In this document: piece by piece, positions 50,198-58,815 of the stretch | Position numbering within the stretch: position 1 is the first letter of the stretch | Layout: every line of letters begins with the position of its first letter | Origin: Phycisphaerales bacterium | GTDB taxonomy: Bacteria > Planctomycetota > Phycisphaerae > Phycisphaerales > UBA1924 | Direction of reading: 5' to 3' | NCBI GenBank assembly: GCA_020831775.1 | Contig: JAFIFZ010000015.1 | Coordinates: forward strand, 1-64,000 | DNA length: 64,000 bases | The notes under the pieces: generated by a model | The model's input: only the letters and a program-made list of their open reading frames with translations | What the model was told of the DNA's origin: nothing | Database searches by the model: none | Position numbers and translations under genes: made by a program

Positions 50198-52373
50198 GGC
50201 CCGCGAGTTGTCAGAGCCCGAACAGGAGCGGTTCGTCAGGCGAGCCGCCGGCGAGGACCATCCGCTCGCCGAGCGCGTCCTGAGGCTCCTGAGGGCCGAC
50301 CGTTCCGCGGCGGCCGAAGCGATCGACACCCCGGCGATCGATCTCACCGAGCTCCGGCGTGCCGCTCGACCGAGCCCTGGCGAAATCCCACCTCTGGGCG
50401 ACAAGTACACGCCCGTCCGCCTCATCGGCTGCGGCGGCGCCGGCGATGTCTACCTGTACGAGCAGACCCGCCCCATCCGCAGGCCCGTGGCGATCAAACT
50501 GCTCCGTCCGGCCGTGGTCTCGGGCACCGGCGCCGACCGCCTCAGACGCGAGGCTCGCCTCCTGGCCGGGCTCGACCACCCCGGCATCGCCCGCCTGCTC
50601 GATGTCGGCGAAGCCGCGGACGGACGACCGTTCATCGTCATGGAGTTTGTCGACGGCCCGCCCATCGACCGCGACTGCATCAAGCACGAGACCACACTGC
50701 CCGACCGCCTCGCCCTCTTCCGCGAGCTCTGCGACGCCGTACACCACGCCCACCAGCGAGGCGTCATCCACCGCGACATCAAGCCCGCAAATGTGCTGGT
50801 CGAACGCACGGGAGGCCGCCCCCGCGTCCGCCTGGTCGACCTCGGGGTCGCGAGGCTGATCGACGACGGGCTGAGCACCGGCCCAAGCCTGACGATGGCC
50901 GGCGCGGTCGTCGGCTCGTTCGGCTTCATGAGCCCCGAGCAACGGCGTGGCGAGCGGGCCGACACACGGAGTGATGTCTACGCCCTCGGGGTCCTGCTCT
51001 ACTGCCTGCTGACAGAATCGCTGCCCCCCGCGCAGGCGCCGGCCGACCAGCGTGCCCTCGCGCAGACCTCGCCCGAGACCAAGCTCTTGCGGGGCGAGCT
51101 CGGCACGATCATCGCCCACGCGATGGCGCCGAAGCAGGATGATCGGTACGAAACCGTCCGCGAGCTCGACGAAGACATCCGAAGACACCTGAACCACGAG
51201 CCGATCCTCGCCCGAGGGCCGGGCGCCCTCTACACAACGACGAAGTTTCTCCGGCGACACTGGGCCGCCAGCGTCGCAGCGGCCCTCGCCATCACCACCG
51301 CGATCACCGCGCTTGTGCTGATCAACATTTCAAGGATCGAGACGATCCACGCCCACGCCGAGGCCGAAGCCCAGTACGCCGAGGCCCGCCGGATCTCCAA
51401 CTACTTCCTGCGCGATGTCGTCACACGGCTCTACCGCGTCCCCGGCGCGCAGGAGATCCAGCTCGATCTGCTCAACGAGCTGCTTCGCCAGATCGAGGAC
51501 TTCCTCCACAGCAGGCCCGACGACCCGGATCTGCTCGACGATTACGCGGAGACCCTGTACGCGCTCGCCGATGTGCTGAGCATCACACCCGGTGAGTGGA
51601 ACACCGCAAAAGACTGCATCCAACGAGCATTGGATGTGCGCCTCCAGCTCGTCGAACTCCAACCGGACAACCCCGACTACCTGATGAAGCTCGGTGTCGC
51701 ATACGCACGCCGCGGCGACTTCGTCCGCCCCGCGGGCGTCTCCGGCTGGTACTCGCCGGAGATCGCCGCAGAAATGCTCGGGTACTACGACAAGACGCTC
51801 GACATCGACAGGCGGCTCGTCGCCATCGACCCCGATTCTCGCAGATACCGCGACAACCTCTACTGGAGCTACGACCGAATCGCGAGCCTCCTGTTCAACG
51901 GCGGCGACCCCGACGCGATCCGATGGGCCAACGAGGCGATGACCGTCGCGGAAGAACTCAACCGCCGTCACCCAGACCACTACCTGTCCGCCTTCGCCCT
52001 CTCCAAGGCCCACATCACACTCGGTAGGATTCTCCACAGAGCAGGAGAGCACGAGCGGGCCGAGCCTCACTTTGAACTCGCCGCCGAGCACGCCGAACGC
52101 CTCAACTCGGTCTACCCCAACTCGTGGTACTTCCTTCGCCACCTCACTCATGTCTACAGCGACATCCACAGGAACGCCGCAGCGGTCGGCGACCACGAAC
52201 GCGCGCACGCCGCGTTGGAGCGTCGGGTCGAGATCACCGAGTCGCTCGACGCAGCAGATCCGAGCGGGAGATGGAGCACCGAGGTCGTCAAGGCGCAGAC
52301 CGACCTCCAAAGATTCAATGAAGAGCGCCCGCAAGGCGAGGCCTGCCGCGGGGCCGACGGCGGACTAGACTAA
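50151..52373 (+). CDS. Membrane Ser/Thr protein kinase with TPR-like extracytoplasmic domain
   Basis: 740 aa. Hanks-type kinase at about residues 80-350: glycine loop GCGGAGDVY, VAIKLL lysine, HRDIKPANVL catalytic loop, VDLGVAR in the DFG position (DLG), GFMSPEQRRGE and SDVYALGVLLY. A transmembrane helix at about 370-392 is followed by about 345 residues of helical repeats (LAEQQ-type TPR pattern, for example EHERAEPHFELAAEHAERL). It probably senses a signal outside the cytoplasm and phosphorylates cytoplasmic targets, the partly overlapping ECF sigma factor being the first candidate. ATG 50151 lies inside the sigma gene, other frame. Confidence 0.9.
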   Translation: MNPTSTNDRTKRLFLEARELSEPEQERFVRRAAGEDHPLAERVLRLLRADRSAAAEAIDTPAIDLTELRRAARPSPGEIPPLGDKYTPVRLIGCGGAGDVYLYEQTRPIRRPVAIKLLRPAVVSGTGADRLRREARLLAGLDHPGIARLLDVGEAADGRPFIVMEFVDGPPIDRDCIKHETTLPDRLALFRELCDAVHHAHQRGVIHRDIKPANVLVERTGGRPRVRLVDLGVARLIDDGLSTGPSLTMAGAVVGSFGFMSPEQRRGERADTRSDVYALGVLLYCLLTESLPPAQAPADQRALAQTSPETKLLRGELGTIIAHAMAPKQDDRYETVRELDEDIRRHLNHEPILARGPGALYTTTKFLRRHWAASVAAALAITTAITALVLINISRIETIHAHAEAEAQYAEARRISNYFLRDVVTRLYRVPGAQEIQLDLLNELLRQIEDFLHSRPDDPDLLDDYAETLYALADVLSITPGEWNTAKDCIQRALDVRLQLVELQPDNPDYLMKLGVAYARRGDFVRPAGVSGWYSPEIAAEMLGYYDKTLDIDRRLVAIDPDSRRYRDNLYWSYDRIASLLFNGGDPDAIRWANEAMTVAEELNRRHPDHYLSAFALSKAHITLGRILHRAGEHERAEPHFELAAEHAERLNSVYPNSWYFLRHLTHVYSDIHRNAAAVGDHERAHAALERRVEITESLDAADPSGRWSTEVVKAQTDLQRFNEERPQGEACRGADGGLD

Positions 52374-52455
52374 ACGGGTTTCCGTCAGGAATCAGTCCGG
52401 CCCCACAGACGGAACCGATCAGGACCGACCGCCGAGAGCACGCGGGTGATCGAAG

Positions 52456-52528
52456 TGGAGCGGACCGGACTCGAACCGGCAACTTCCAGCTTGCAAAGCT
52501 GGCACTCTACCAATTGAGTTACCGCCCC
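52456..52528 (-). tRNA. tRNA-Ala (anticodon UGC)
   Basis: Minus-strand cloverleaf of 73 nt. Acceptor stem GGGGCGG with CCGCTCC including the G3:U70 pair that identifies alanine tRNAs, D-arm ACTC-loop-GAGT, anticodon stem CCAGC/GCTGG with loop TTTGCAA (anticodon TGC), T-arm GCCGG-TTCGAGT-CCGGT, discriminator A. CCA is not encoded. The rest of the 348-bp gap between the kinase and the next gene holds nothing recognisable. Confidence 0.97.
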
Positions 52529-52721
52529 AGACGGGGAATCGGAGTGTAGCCGGGCTCTCGTCCGTGATCACCGCGGCGACTCGGCCCACAGCGGCCGCCG
52601 GCCCGAGAACCTCAGCCCGCCAGACCCCGCAACCCAACCAGCCCGCAACGACGACCCGCCCCCTCCCCCCAGGATCGGGAGGAGGCTGGGGGGCGAGAAG
52701 CGACACGCCGATCCCGGGGGC

Positions 52722-54098
52722 ATGGACGACGCCCAGAACGCCCACAACCCGGTCTCGTTCAGGACGCTCGTCCTGATGCTCCTGCTCCTCGTCACCGTGC
52801 TGGTCCGGCCCGGATCGGCGCTGGCGATCGGGGAAGGCAGACAGGGCGTCAGCCCGGCCGAGGCGTTCCAGGAAGCCCGACGAGCCCTTCGCTCAGGGGA
52901 GGAGCGGGACGCCGTCGAGCTCTTCAGGATCGCCTGGACCGATCCCGAGCACCGGAGGGCCGCTGCCCAGGCCCTGCGGGACATGGAGCTGGCCGGCCGG
53001 TTCCGCCCGCTGCCCGACGAATCAAAGCTGCGTCTGTTGCTGCAGGAGCTTGATCCGGGCTTCTCGCGCCACGAGACGCGGAACTTTGTCATCCTGTCGG
53101 ACCTGCCCGCTTCCCGTGTGCGCACGATCGGCACGGACATGGAGCGGGCCCGCGACGAGCTGATGATGCTCGGAAATCGCCTCTCCCTCTCGCCAATCCC
53201 GCACGCCGAGAAGCTCGTCGCGATCATCTTCGAGCAGCACGCGGCCTACGCCTCGTTCGCCGCCCGCGTCGACAACATCGACCCGGGCTGGATCGCCGGG
53301 TACTACACGCTGGGCGCAAACCGCGTCGTGCTCTACGACGATCTCACCGGCCCCGCGTACACGCGAGCCGTCGAGGATGTGCAGCGCAGGCACCAGTCCT
53401 TCAAGCAGCCCAAGGTCCGCGAGATCGGTGAGGCCCCCGACGCGATCGCCGTCGCAGAGGCCTCGCGCCGGGCTGCCAGCCTCCGCGAAACGCTCCGCAG
53501 CCGCGCCGAGACCTACTTCGTCGCCAAGTCCGTCCACGAAACGGTGCACCTCCTGGCGTTCAACACGGGAATCCAGCGCCCGGACCGGGTCTACCCCCTG
53601 TGGCTGAGCGAGGGGCTCGCGCTGAGCTTCGAGACCGATCGGACCGACCGTCCCTTCGGCCCGGCCCACCCGTTTGCAGAGCGGGAAGAGGCGCTCGCCG
53701 AGGGGTTCGAGAACGGGCGCTTGCTCGACTGGGACCGGGTTGTCGCGTTCCTCGCCCCGCCCTCCGACCAGGGCGAGATCGACCTCTTCTACGCCCAGAG
53801 CTACGCGCTCTTTTCGCACCTGGCCCAGCGTCGGCCCGAGCAGCTCGGCGCGTACTTCCGGGCGATCGAACTCCTCCGCTGGGGCATCCGCAGCGAGGAA
53901 CAGGCCCTCGCCCTTTTCACGGCGCATTTCGGACGCCCGGCCGATGTCGCGGCGGGATTCATGGCCGGGGGAAGCGAGGCCCGCTACGCCAACAGGCAGC
54001 CCTCGGGCCGTCGGCCCGACCGCGCCGGCGTCGGCGCCGAGGCTGTCGGTCAGCGTCGCGAGGCCGAGGGCCCGCTACCCTCCGCCGGGCGGCGCTGA
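52722..54098 (+). CDS. Exported HExxH protein of DUF1570 type
   Basis: 458 aa with a signal peptide (RTLVLMLLLLVTVLVRPGSALA). A short helical N-terminal domain (EAFQEARRALRSGEERDAVELF) precedes the region SVHETVHLLAF (HExxH) and WLSEGLALSFE, the third ligand Glu, as in gluzincin-type proteins of the DUF1570 group. The Ala-rich tail after residue 410 is low complexity. Probably a periplasmic metallopeptidase; substrate unknown. The OM-barrel gene follows after 27 bp. ATG 52722 is chosen because it is followed directly by the signal peptide. Confidence 0.78.
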   Translation: MDDAQNAHNPVSFRTLVLMLLLLVTVLVRPGSALAIGEGRQGVSPAEAFQEARRALRSGEERDAVELFRIAWTDPEHRRAAAQALRDMELAGRFRPLPDESKLRLLLQELDPGFSRHETRNFVILSDLPASRVRTIGTDMERARDELMMLGNRLSLSPIPHAEKLVAIIFEQHAAYASFAARVDNIDPGWIAGYYTLGANRVVLYDDLTGPAYTRAVEDVQRRHQSFKQPKVREIGEAPDAIAVAEASRRAASLRETLRSRAETYFVAKSVHETVHLLAFNTGIQRPDRVYPLWLSEGLALSFETDRTDRPFGPAHPFAEREEALAEGFENGRLLDWDRVVAFLAPPSDQGEIDLFYAQSYALFSHLAQRRPEQLGAYFRAIELLRWGIRSEEQALALFTAHFGRPADVAAGFMAGGSEARYANRQPSGRRPDRAGVGAEAVGQRREAEGPLPSAGRR

Positions 54099-54125
54099 AA
54101 AGCATCGCGACCGCCCGGAGGTCAG

Positions 54126-55112
54126 ATGCACACCAAGAGCCGACGAATCGTGGCCGCCACAGCCTGCGCCCTGACCGCGACGCAAGCCCTCGCCGAGCCG
54201 CCCGACCAGGATCTCCCGACCGAAGCGCACGAGAGCGAGGCCTCCGAAGCGATCCAGGAGCTCACCGGCCGCCCGCCGCTGGTGACCTTCTCCGTCTCGG
54301 CCCGGGGCGACCACCGCTTCAAGGCCGATTTCAAGGACGGCGACGGCGACATGAGCGTCACGCGGGTCCGGGGCGACCTCGGCGTCGGCTTTGTCCTCGA
54401 TGAACGAACGAGGCTCGGCCTCGCCTTCGGGCACGAGCAGTCACGCTACCGCTTCGGCGACTTCGGTCTGCTGCAGGGCGTCGAACGCCCGCTCAGAGAC
54501 GCGCACACCACCGACTTCGGCGCCCGCCTCAGCCGCCAGTTCGACGAGCACTGGGGCGCCATCATCGGCGCACGCGTCGAGTTCTCCGGCGAGTCCGGCG
54601 CCGACCTCGACGACTCGGCGACGTACGGCGGCCTGGGCATCGTCACCTACCGCTTCAGCGAGACGCTGACCGTCGGCGCCGGTGTCGCGGTCTCCACACG
54701 CCTGGAAGACAACACCCTGGTGATCCCGATCGTGCTCGTGGATGTCCAGATCTCCGACCGCCTGAGCTTCGGCAACCTCGACCCGCGCGCCACGGCCGGC
54801 CTCGGCGTCGGCGCCGCGCTCCGCTACAAGCTCACCGACGAGTGGACCCTCTCCCTCGGTGGCGGCTACCAGCGACGCGAGTACCGCCTGGACAACGCCA
54901 ACACCATCAGCGGCGGCGTCTTCCGCGACAGCGGCTTCCCCATCGTGCTCGACGCGACCTACGCCCCCAACCCCCACTTCTCGATCGGCGCTCGCGCGGG
55001 CGCGATGGTCTGGCACCGAATCGAACTCTTCGACGACGATGGAGACAGCCTGGCCAGAAGCGAACTCGACCCGACACCCTTTGTCGGCTTCGGCGCAACG
55101 GTCAGGTTCTAA
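54126..55112 (+). CDS. Outer-membrane beta-barrel protein
   Basis: 328 aa. Signal peptide (residues 1-23, ending ALAEP). The mature part alternates hydrophobic and polar residues in many short strands (GDHRFKADF, RVRGDLGVGFVLDERTRLGLAFG, TRLEDNTLVIPIVLVDVQ) and ends in VRF with a terminal Phe, the signal recognised by the BAM complex. A transport or adhesion role is possible; no specific family. It is the second gene of a two-gene unit with the preceding HExxH protein. Confidence 0.8.
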   Translation: MHTKSRRIVAATACALTATQALAEPPDQDLPTEAHESEASEAIQELTGRPPLVTFSVSARGDHRFKADFKDGDGDMSVTRVRGDLGVGFVLDERTRLGLAFGHEQSRYRFGDFGLLQGVERPLRDAHTTDFGARLSRQFDEHWGAIIGARVEFSGESGADLDDSATYGGLGIVTYRFSETLTVGAGVAVSTRLEDNTLVIPIVLVDVQISDRLSFGNLDPRATAGLGVGAALRYKLTDEWTLSLGGGYQRREYRLDNANTISGGVFRDSGFPIVLDATYAPNPHFSIGARAGAMVWHRIELFDDDGDSLARSELDPTPFVGFGATVRF

Positions 55113-55153
55113 CCCGACAGATCCGGATCTATATCTAGGTCAGCGACCGAGGA

Positions 55154-56167
55154 TCAGCGCTCCGTCGGAGCCTGTTCCTCGGCGCTCAGCGGTCCATCGC
55201 CCTCACCGAAAGGCGGCGCGTCGACCAGCCTCGCCCTGACGATGCGGGGCGGATCCACCGGACGGTCCTGGGCGCCGACCCTGACGGCCCCGATCCGCCG
55301 GATCACATCCCCGCCCGAGACCGCCTCGGCGAACGAGGTGTACAGCCCGTCGAGCATGCGCGTGCTGTCGCGGCTCAGGCAGACGAACACCTGGCTCCCG
55401 TTGCTGTTCGGATCGCTCGAACGAGCCATCGAGAGCACGCCGAAATCGTGCGGCAACTCGCTCTGCTCCAGATCGATGAAGTAGCCCGGCCCGCCGGTGC
55501 CCGTGCCGGTCGGGTCGCCGACTTGGATCACAAAGCCCGGCCGACCGTCGCGTTCGCCGATCACCCGGTGGAAAACGATGTCGGTGTAGAACCCGCCCTC
55601 GATGAGGTGGCGGAAGTTGTTGACCGTGTTGGGGGCCTGGTCCGGGCGCATCCGGAACTTGATCTCGCCCTCGGTGGTCTCGAAGACCGCGTGCTTCTCG
55701 GTGTAGATCCGCAGGCCGCTGTAGGTCTGCGGCATCGGTCGGAACTGAGGCTGGCCGCCCGGGCCGGGCACCGCGTACACCGGGGTCAAGAGCGGCTGCA
55801 GCACCAACGGCGGGCCGATCTTGGTGTCACCGACGACCAACTGCGCGTAGTGAAGTTCGGGCGACTCGGTCTCCCAGAGATCAGGGAAGAGGCTCGCGAA
55901 GTCGACCCGTCCGGCCGCGACAGAGGCGGTCATCACCGGCTCGTGCTCGTTGTTGTCGCCAAACCTGGCGGCGGCATCGAAGATGTGCACTCGCGCCTCG
56001 CCCTCCAGATCGCCGGGGATCTCGACAGCGACGGGGACCTGGCGGTCCTTGCCGTAGTACAGACGCTCGGGCTGAAGCTGGGCGGCCGCTCCGGCGGTGA
56101 GAGAGAGCAGGAGCGAGGAGGCGACCAAAGACCGACAACGACGGGTGGCGTTCTGGATCAGGCTCAT
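55154..56167 (-). CDS. Periplasmic cyclophilin-type peptidyl-prolyl isomerase
   Basis: 337 aa with a signal peptide (LVASSLLLSLTAGAAAQ). An N-terminal domain of about 150 residues of unknown fold precedes a cyclophilin domain: ETTEGEIKFRMRPDQAPNTVNNFRHLIEGGFY, FHRVIGERDGRPGFVIQVGDP, GVLSMARSSDPNSNGSQVFVCL. The FHRVI and SQVF motifs of the active site are kept (SQxF). It probably helps fold exported proteins. Single gene. Confidence 0.88.
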   Translation of the reverse strand: MSLIQNATRRCRSLVASSLLLSLTAGAAAQLQPERLYYGKDRQVPVAVEIPGDLEGEARVHIFDAAARFGDNNEHEPVMTASVAAGRVDFASLFPDLWETESPELHYAQLVVGDTKIGPPLVLQPLLTPVYAVPGPGGQPQFRPMPQTYSGLRIYTEKHAVFETTEGEIKFRMRPDQAPNTVNNFRHLIEGGFYTDIVFHRVIGERDGRPGFVIQVGDPTGTGTGGPGYFIDLEQSELPHDFGVLSMARSSDPNSNGSQVFVCLSRDSTRMLDGLYTSFAEAVSGGDVIRRIGAVRVGAQDRPVDPPRIVRARLVDAPPFGEGDGPLSAEEQAPTER

Positions 56168-56251
56168 GATGAGACTGTACCACCATGCCGGGTCGAAGGT
56201 GGCGTCCTCCAGGCAGGAGCGTGCTCAGGGATATCGGGTGCTATTGAGAGA

Positions 56252-57169
56252 TCAGTTCGCCCGTCGGCGGCCGTTCGGCTCGCCCGGGTCGTTGTCGTAA
56301 CGCTGGCCCTGGCGCCTGTCGAAAAGGGTCCAGGCGTTTTGCACCGCAGCGGAGGCCATCGCGGCGTCCTGCTGGTCCTGCGACTCGGTGGCCGCGAGAG
56401 AGGGCACAAGCTCGCGGGAGTCGTCGGAGAACCAGAAGACCCCCAGATCGGCCCGAAGAACATTCACACCGTCGTTGTGGTTGATGTCCGACTGCGTCTT
56501 GAGCCCGTCGCTGACCAGCGAAGCGCCGGAGGGGCGGATGCTCCAGAGCATGGGCGTGCCGTTAGGCCCGAGGCCGCGATAGTGGTAATTGCCGACAGTC
56601 CGCTCGCCGGAGTGGTGCCAGAGCTTGAACTCGTCGCTGTATCTCGAGTAGGGGTGGTTCCCTCTGTGTGAGGGGCAATAAAAGACCTTCGGGGCCGGCA
56701 TGTACGAGTAGCCGATCAAGTAGCCCAAGCCGTCCCAGCCGCCGGGGTTGAGCCGGTTGCGGGACTGGGCCATGTCGCTCTCAGAGAGGCGGAGCGTCAT
56801 CATCTCGTTGAGCGGCTGAAAGTTGCCGCCGGCACGGAGGAAGATGCTCGGTGGCATGAATTCCTCGTGGTCGTCGGCGTACATGGCCATGGAGAGGCCG
56901 ATCTGACGCTGGTTCGACGCGCACGAAACCCGCCGGGCCGTTTCCCGCGCGCCCGACAGGGCGGGGATCAGGATGGCCATCAGCAGAGTGACGATCGAGA
57001 TCGAGACGATCAGATCCAGAAGGGTGAAGCCGCGCCGGCCTGCACGGGCTCTCAGCGCGTGCCGATCCGACCCCTCTTGCGACGGGCGGCCACCCCCAAG
57101 TCTGTTCAAGCCGCATCTGTTCACTTCGGAACCCCCGAGCGTTGCAATGAAGACTAACGGGATCTTCAA
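56252..57169 (-). CDS. Prepilin-type protein with N-terminal methylation site
   Basis: 305 aa. After a basic leader, RRGFTLLDLIVSISIVTLLMAILIPAL is the class III prepilin signal: cleavage between Gly and Phe, then a hydrophobic helix, with Asp where the usual Glu5 is found. The globular part contains ISFxDGH-like segments (APKVFYCPSHRGNHPYSRYSDEF, RQIGLSMAMYADDHEEFMPP), the pattern of the H-X9-DG exported pseudopilin-like proteins so abundant in planctomycetes. It may form or decorate an appendage or secretion pseudopilus. No T2SS genes adjoin. The start may lie at an internal GTG (57124); the leader is longer than needed. Confidence 0.82.
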   Translation of the reverse strand: MKIPLVFIATLGGSEVNRCGLNRLGGGRPSQEGSDRHALRARAGRRGFTLLDLIVSISIVTLLMAILIPALSGARETARRVSCASNQRQIGLSMAMYADDHEEFMPPSIFLRAGGNFQPLNEMMTLRLSESDMAQSRNRLNPGGWDGLGYLIGYSYMPAPKVFYCPSHRGNHPYSRYSDEFKLWHHSGERTVGNYHYRGLGPNGTPMLWSIRPSGASLVSDGLKTQSDINHNDGVNVLRADLGVFWFSDDSRELVPSLAATESQDQQDAAMASAAVQNAWTLFDRRQGQRYDNDPGEPNGRRRAN

Positions 57170-57349
57170 GGCGATGCAAGAGCGCAGTTGAGGAAACCAC
57201 GGGTTCCGCTTGCTTATTCGCCTAGGGCTGCCAAGGCCCGAAAACTCCCCAGCGAATGCATGCTACACGGATCCGCAGGCCCGCCGGGAGCGTACAGCAA
57301 GACGATCGCGGAGCGACCTCCGCTCAGTCTCCTCAGGAGCCCTGAACCG

Positions 57350-57922
57350 TTGGCCGACCAAAGAGGACAACTGGATCCCGATTTTGATCTGATGCAGCGC
57401 GTCGCCTCCAACGACGAAACGGCGGTCGGTGAGCTGTACGACCGCTTCAGCTCTCTGGTCTATCGGCTTGCCTACCAGTCGATGCCGACGCGGGCCGAGG
57501 CCGACGACGCGGTGCAGGAGGTCTTTGTCAGGCTCTGGAAGACCGCCGGGCGGTACGACCCCAAGCGTGCGGCTCTGGTGACTTGGGTGATGCTCATCTC
57601 GCGACGCCACCTGGTGGACAAGCTCAGGCGCAAACGGGCCCGGCTCAAGACCGCCTCGCTGGACGAGGCTCCCCAGACGGGCGCCCCGGACCCCTCTCTG
57701 GAGGAATCCGGCATGGAACGCGACGAGCGGTATGCTGCGTTGATGCAACGCATTGAGGCGTTGCCGGAACTACAGAGGACTGTTGTCGTAAGGGCCTACC
57801 TCGGAGGGCAGACCCTCAGACAGATCGGTGAGGAACTGAACACCCCGCTCGGGACCATCAAATCCGCTCTGAGCAGAGCTCTGGTGCGGCTTCGTGAAAG
57901 GTCGTCGGAGGAGTTGGCATGA
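57350..57922 (+). CDS. ECF RNA polymerase sigma factor (RpoE/SigK-like)
   Basis: 190 aa from TTG 57350, which has AGGAG at 57335-57339 and yields a normal N-terminus before DLMQRVASNDETAVGELYDRF. ATG 57260 is in frame but has no ribosome binding site. Region 2 (YDRFSSLVYRLAYQSMPTRAEADDAVQEVFVRLWKTAGRYD) and region 4 (ELQRTVVVRAYLGGQTLRQIGEELNTPLGTIKSALSRALVRLRE) are typical. It is coupled by ATGA (57919-57922) to its probable anti-sigma factor. Confidence 0.88.
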   Translation: MADQRGQLDPDFDLMQRVASNDETAVGELYDRFSSLVYRLAYQSMPTRAEADDAVQEVFVRLWKTAGRYDPKRAALVTWVMLISRRHLVDKLRRKRARLKTASLDEAPQTGAPDPSLEESGMERDERYAALMQRIEALPELQRTVVVRAYLGGQTLRQIGEELNTPLGTIKSALSRALVRLRERSSEELA

Positions 57923-58728
57923 CGACGCAAGAACTGATCGAATCGGCCGTGCTGGACACCATGGGTCTGCTCGACGAAAAAGAACAGGCGGCCTTCGACC
58001 GCGCCTTCGACGCGGCGCCGCCGCAGGTCCAAGCCCATGTCAGGCGTGAGCAGACACGCTTCGCCGACATCGACGCGATCCTGCCGGATGTCGAACCCCC
58101 CGCCGAACTCCGCTCGGCGGTGATCGAGGCGGTACGCGAAGCGATGGCGGACGCGCTGGTCACCGGAGGGCCCGAGGCCGACTCGCTCACCCTCCGCCCC
58201 AGCAAAGGCGTCTCCTCGGCGTGGCGCCTGGGCGCGGTCGCCGCCGTCGCCATCGCGGTCGTCCTCGGCGGCGCAACGCTCCAGATGCAGCAGGAGTACA
58301 CCCAGCTCAACCAGTCGATCCGCAACAACGCGCAGATCGACCAGCTCAACGCGACCTTCGGCACGCGCTTTGTCGAGGACGCCGTCTTCGACACCAGCAC
58401 GCGTCAGATCGCGTTCGTCCCTGCGGCCGACGATGTCTCCGCCCGCGTCTCGATCTTCTACAACCCGGGCTGGAACGCCGTCCGGCTCTTCTGCCGCAAC
58501 CTCGGCAACGAGGAGACCTCCCAGACCTACCGCGTCGCGCTGGTCGACGAGGCGGGGCAAGTCGTCGAGGTCCTCCACCGCTTCCGCCCCGGCCCCGGCT
58601 TCGAGTCGCGCGAGATCCGCGTGAATCTGGCCGAACTGGCTCTCCGCGGCGAGCGTCTCGCCATCCTCGACGACGCGACGGGGGCAGTCCTCATGACCAC
58701 CGCCCCGGGCGCTCTGCGGACCATCTGA
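57919..58728 (+). CDS. Membrane anti-sigma factor (RskA-like)
   Basis: 269 aa. The N-terminal cytoplasmic domain (about 1-100) is charged and helical, of the anti-sigma kind, without a zinc HxxxCxxC motif. A transmembrane helix lies at about 102-121 (AWRLGAVAAVAIAVVLGGAT), followed by an extracytoplasmic domain that resembles the anti-sigma K domain (VSIFYNPGWNAVRLFCRNLGNEETSQTYRVALVDEAG). It would hold the sigma factor at the membrane and release it by regulated proteolysis. Operon with the sigma gene, ended by the hairpin at 58756. Confidence 0.85.
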   Translation: MTTQELIESAVLDTMGLLDEKEQAAFDRAFDAAPPQVQAHVRREQTRFADIDAILPDVEPPAELRSAVIEAVREAMADALVTGGPEADSLTLRPSKGVSSAWRLGAVAAVAIAVVLGGATLQMQQEYTQLNQSIRNNAQIDQLNATFGTRFVEDAVFDTSTRQIAFVPAADDVSARVSIFYNPGWNAVRLFCRNLGNEETSQTYRVALVDEAGQVVEVLHRFRPGPGFESREIRVNLAELALRGERLAILDDATGAVLMTTAPGALRTI

Positions 58729-58755
58729 AGCCTCGCCGGCAATCCATCGAAATAG

Positions 58756-58795
58756 ACGCGTCGGACCCGAACGGTCCGACGCGTACTTCTTTGCT
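58756..58795 (+). terminator. Rho-independent terminator of the sigma/anti-sigma operon
   Basis: Twelve-pair perfect stem (58756-58767 with 58773-58784, loop CGAAC) followed by a T-rich stretch ACTTCTTTGC. Located between two converging genes. Confidence 0.85.
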
Positions 58796-58815
58796 TCTGT
58801 TCTGTCGGCGCCTCG

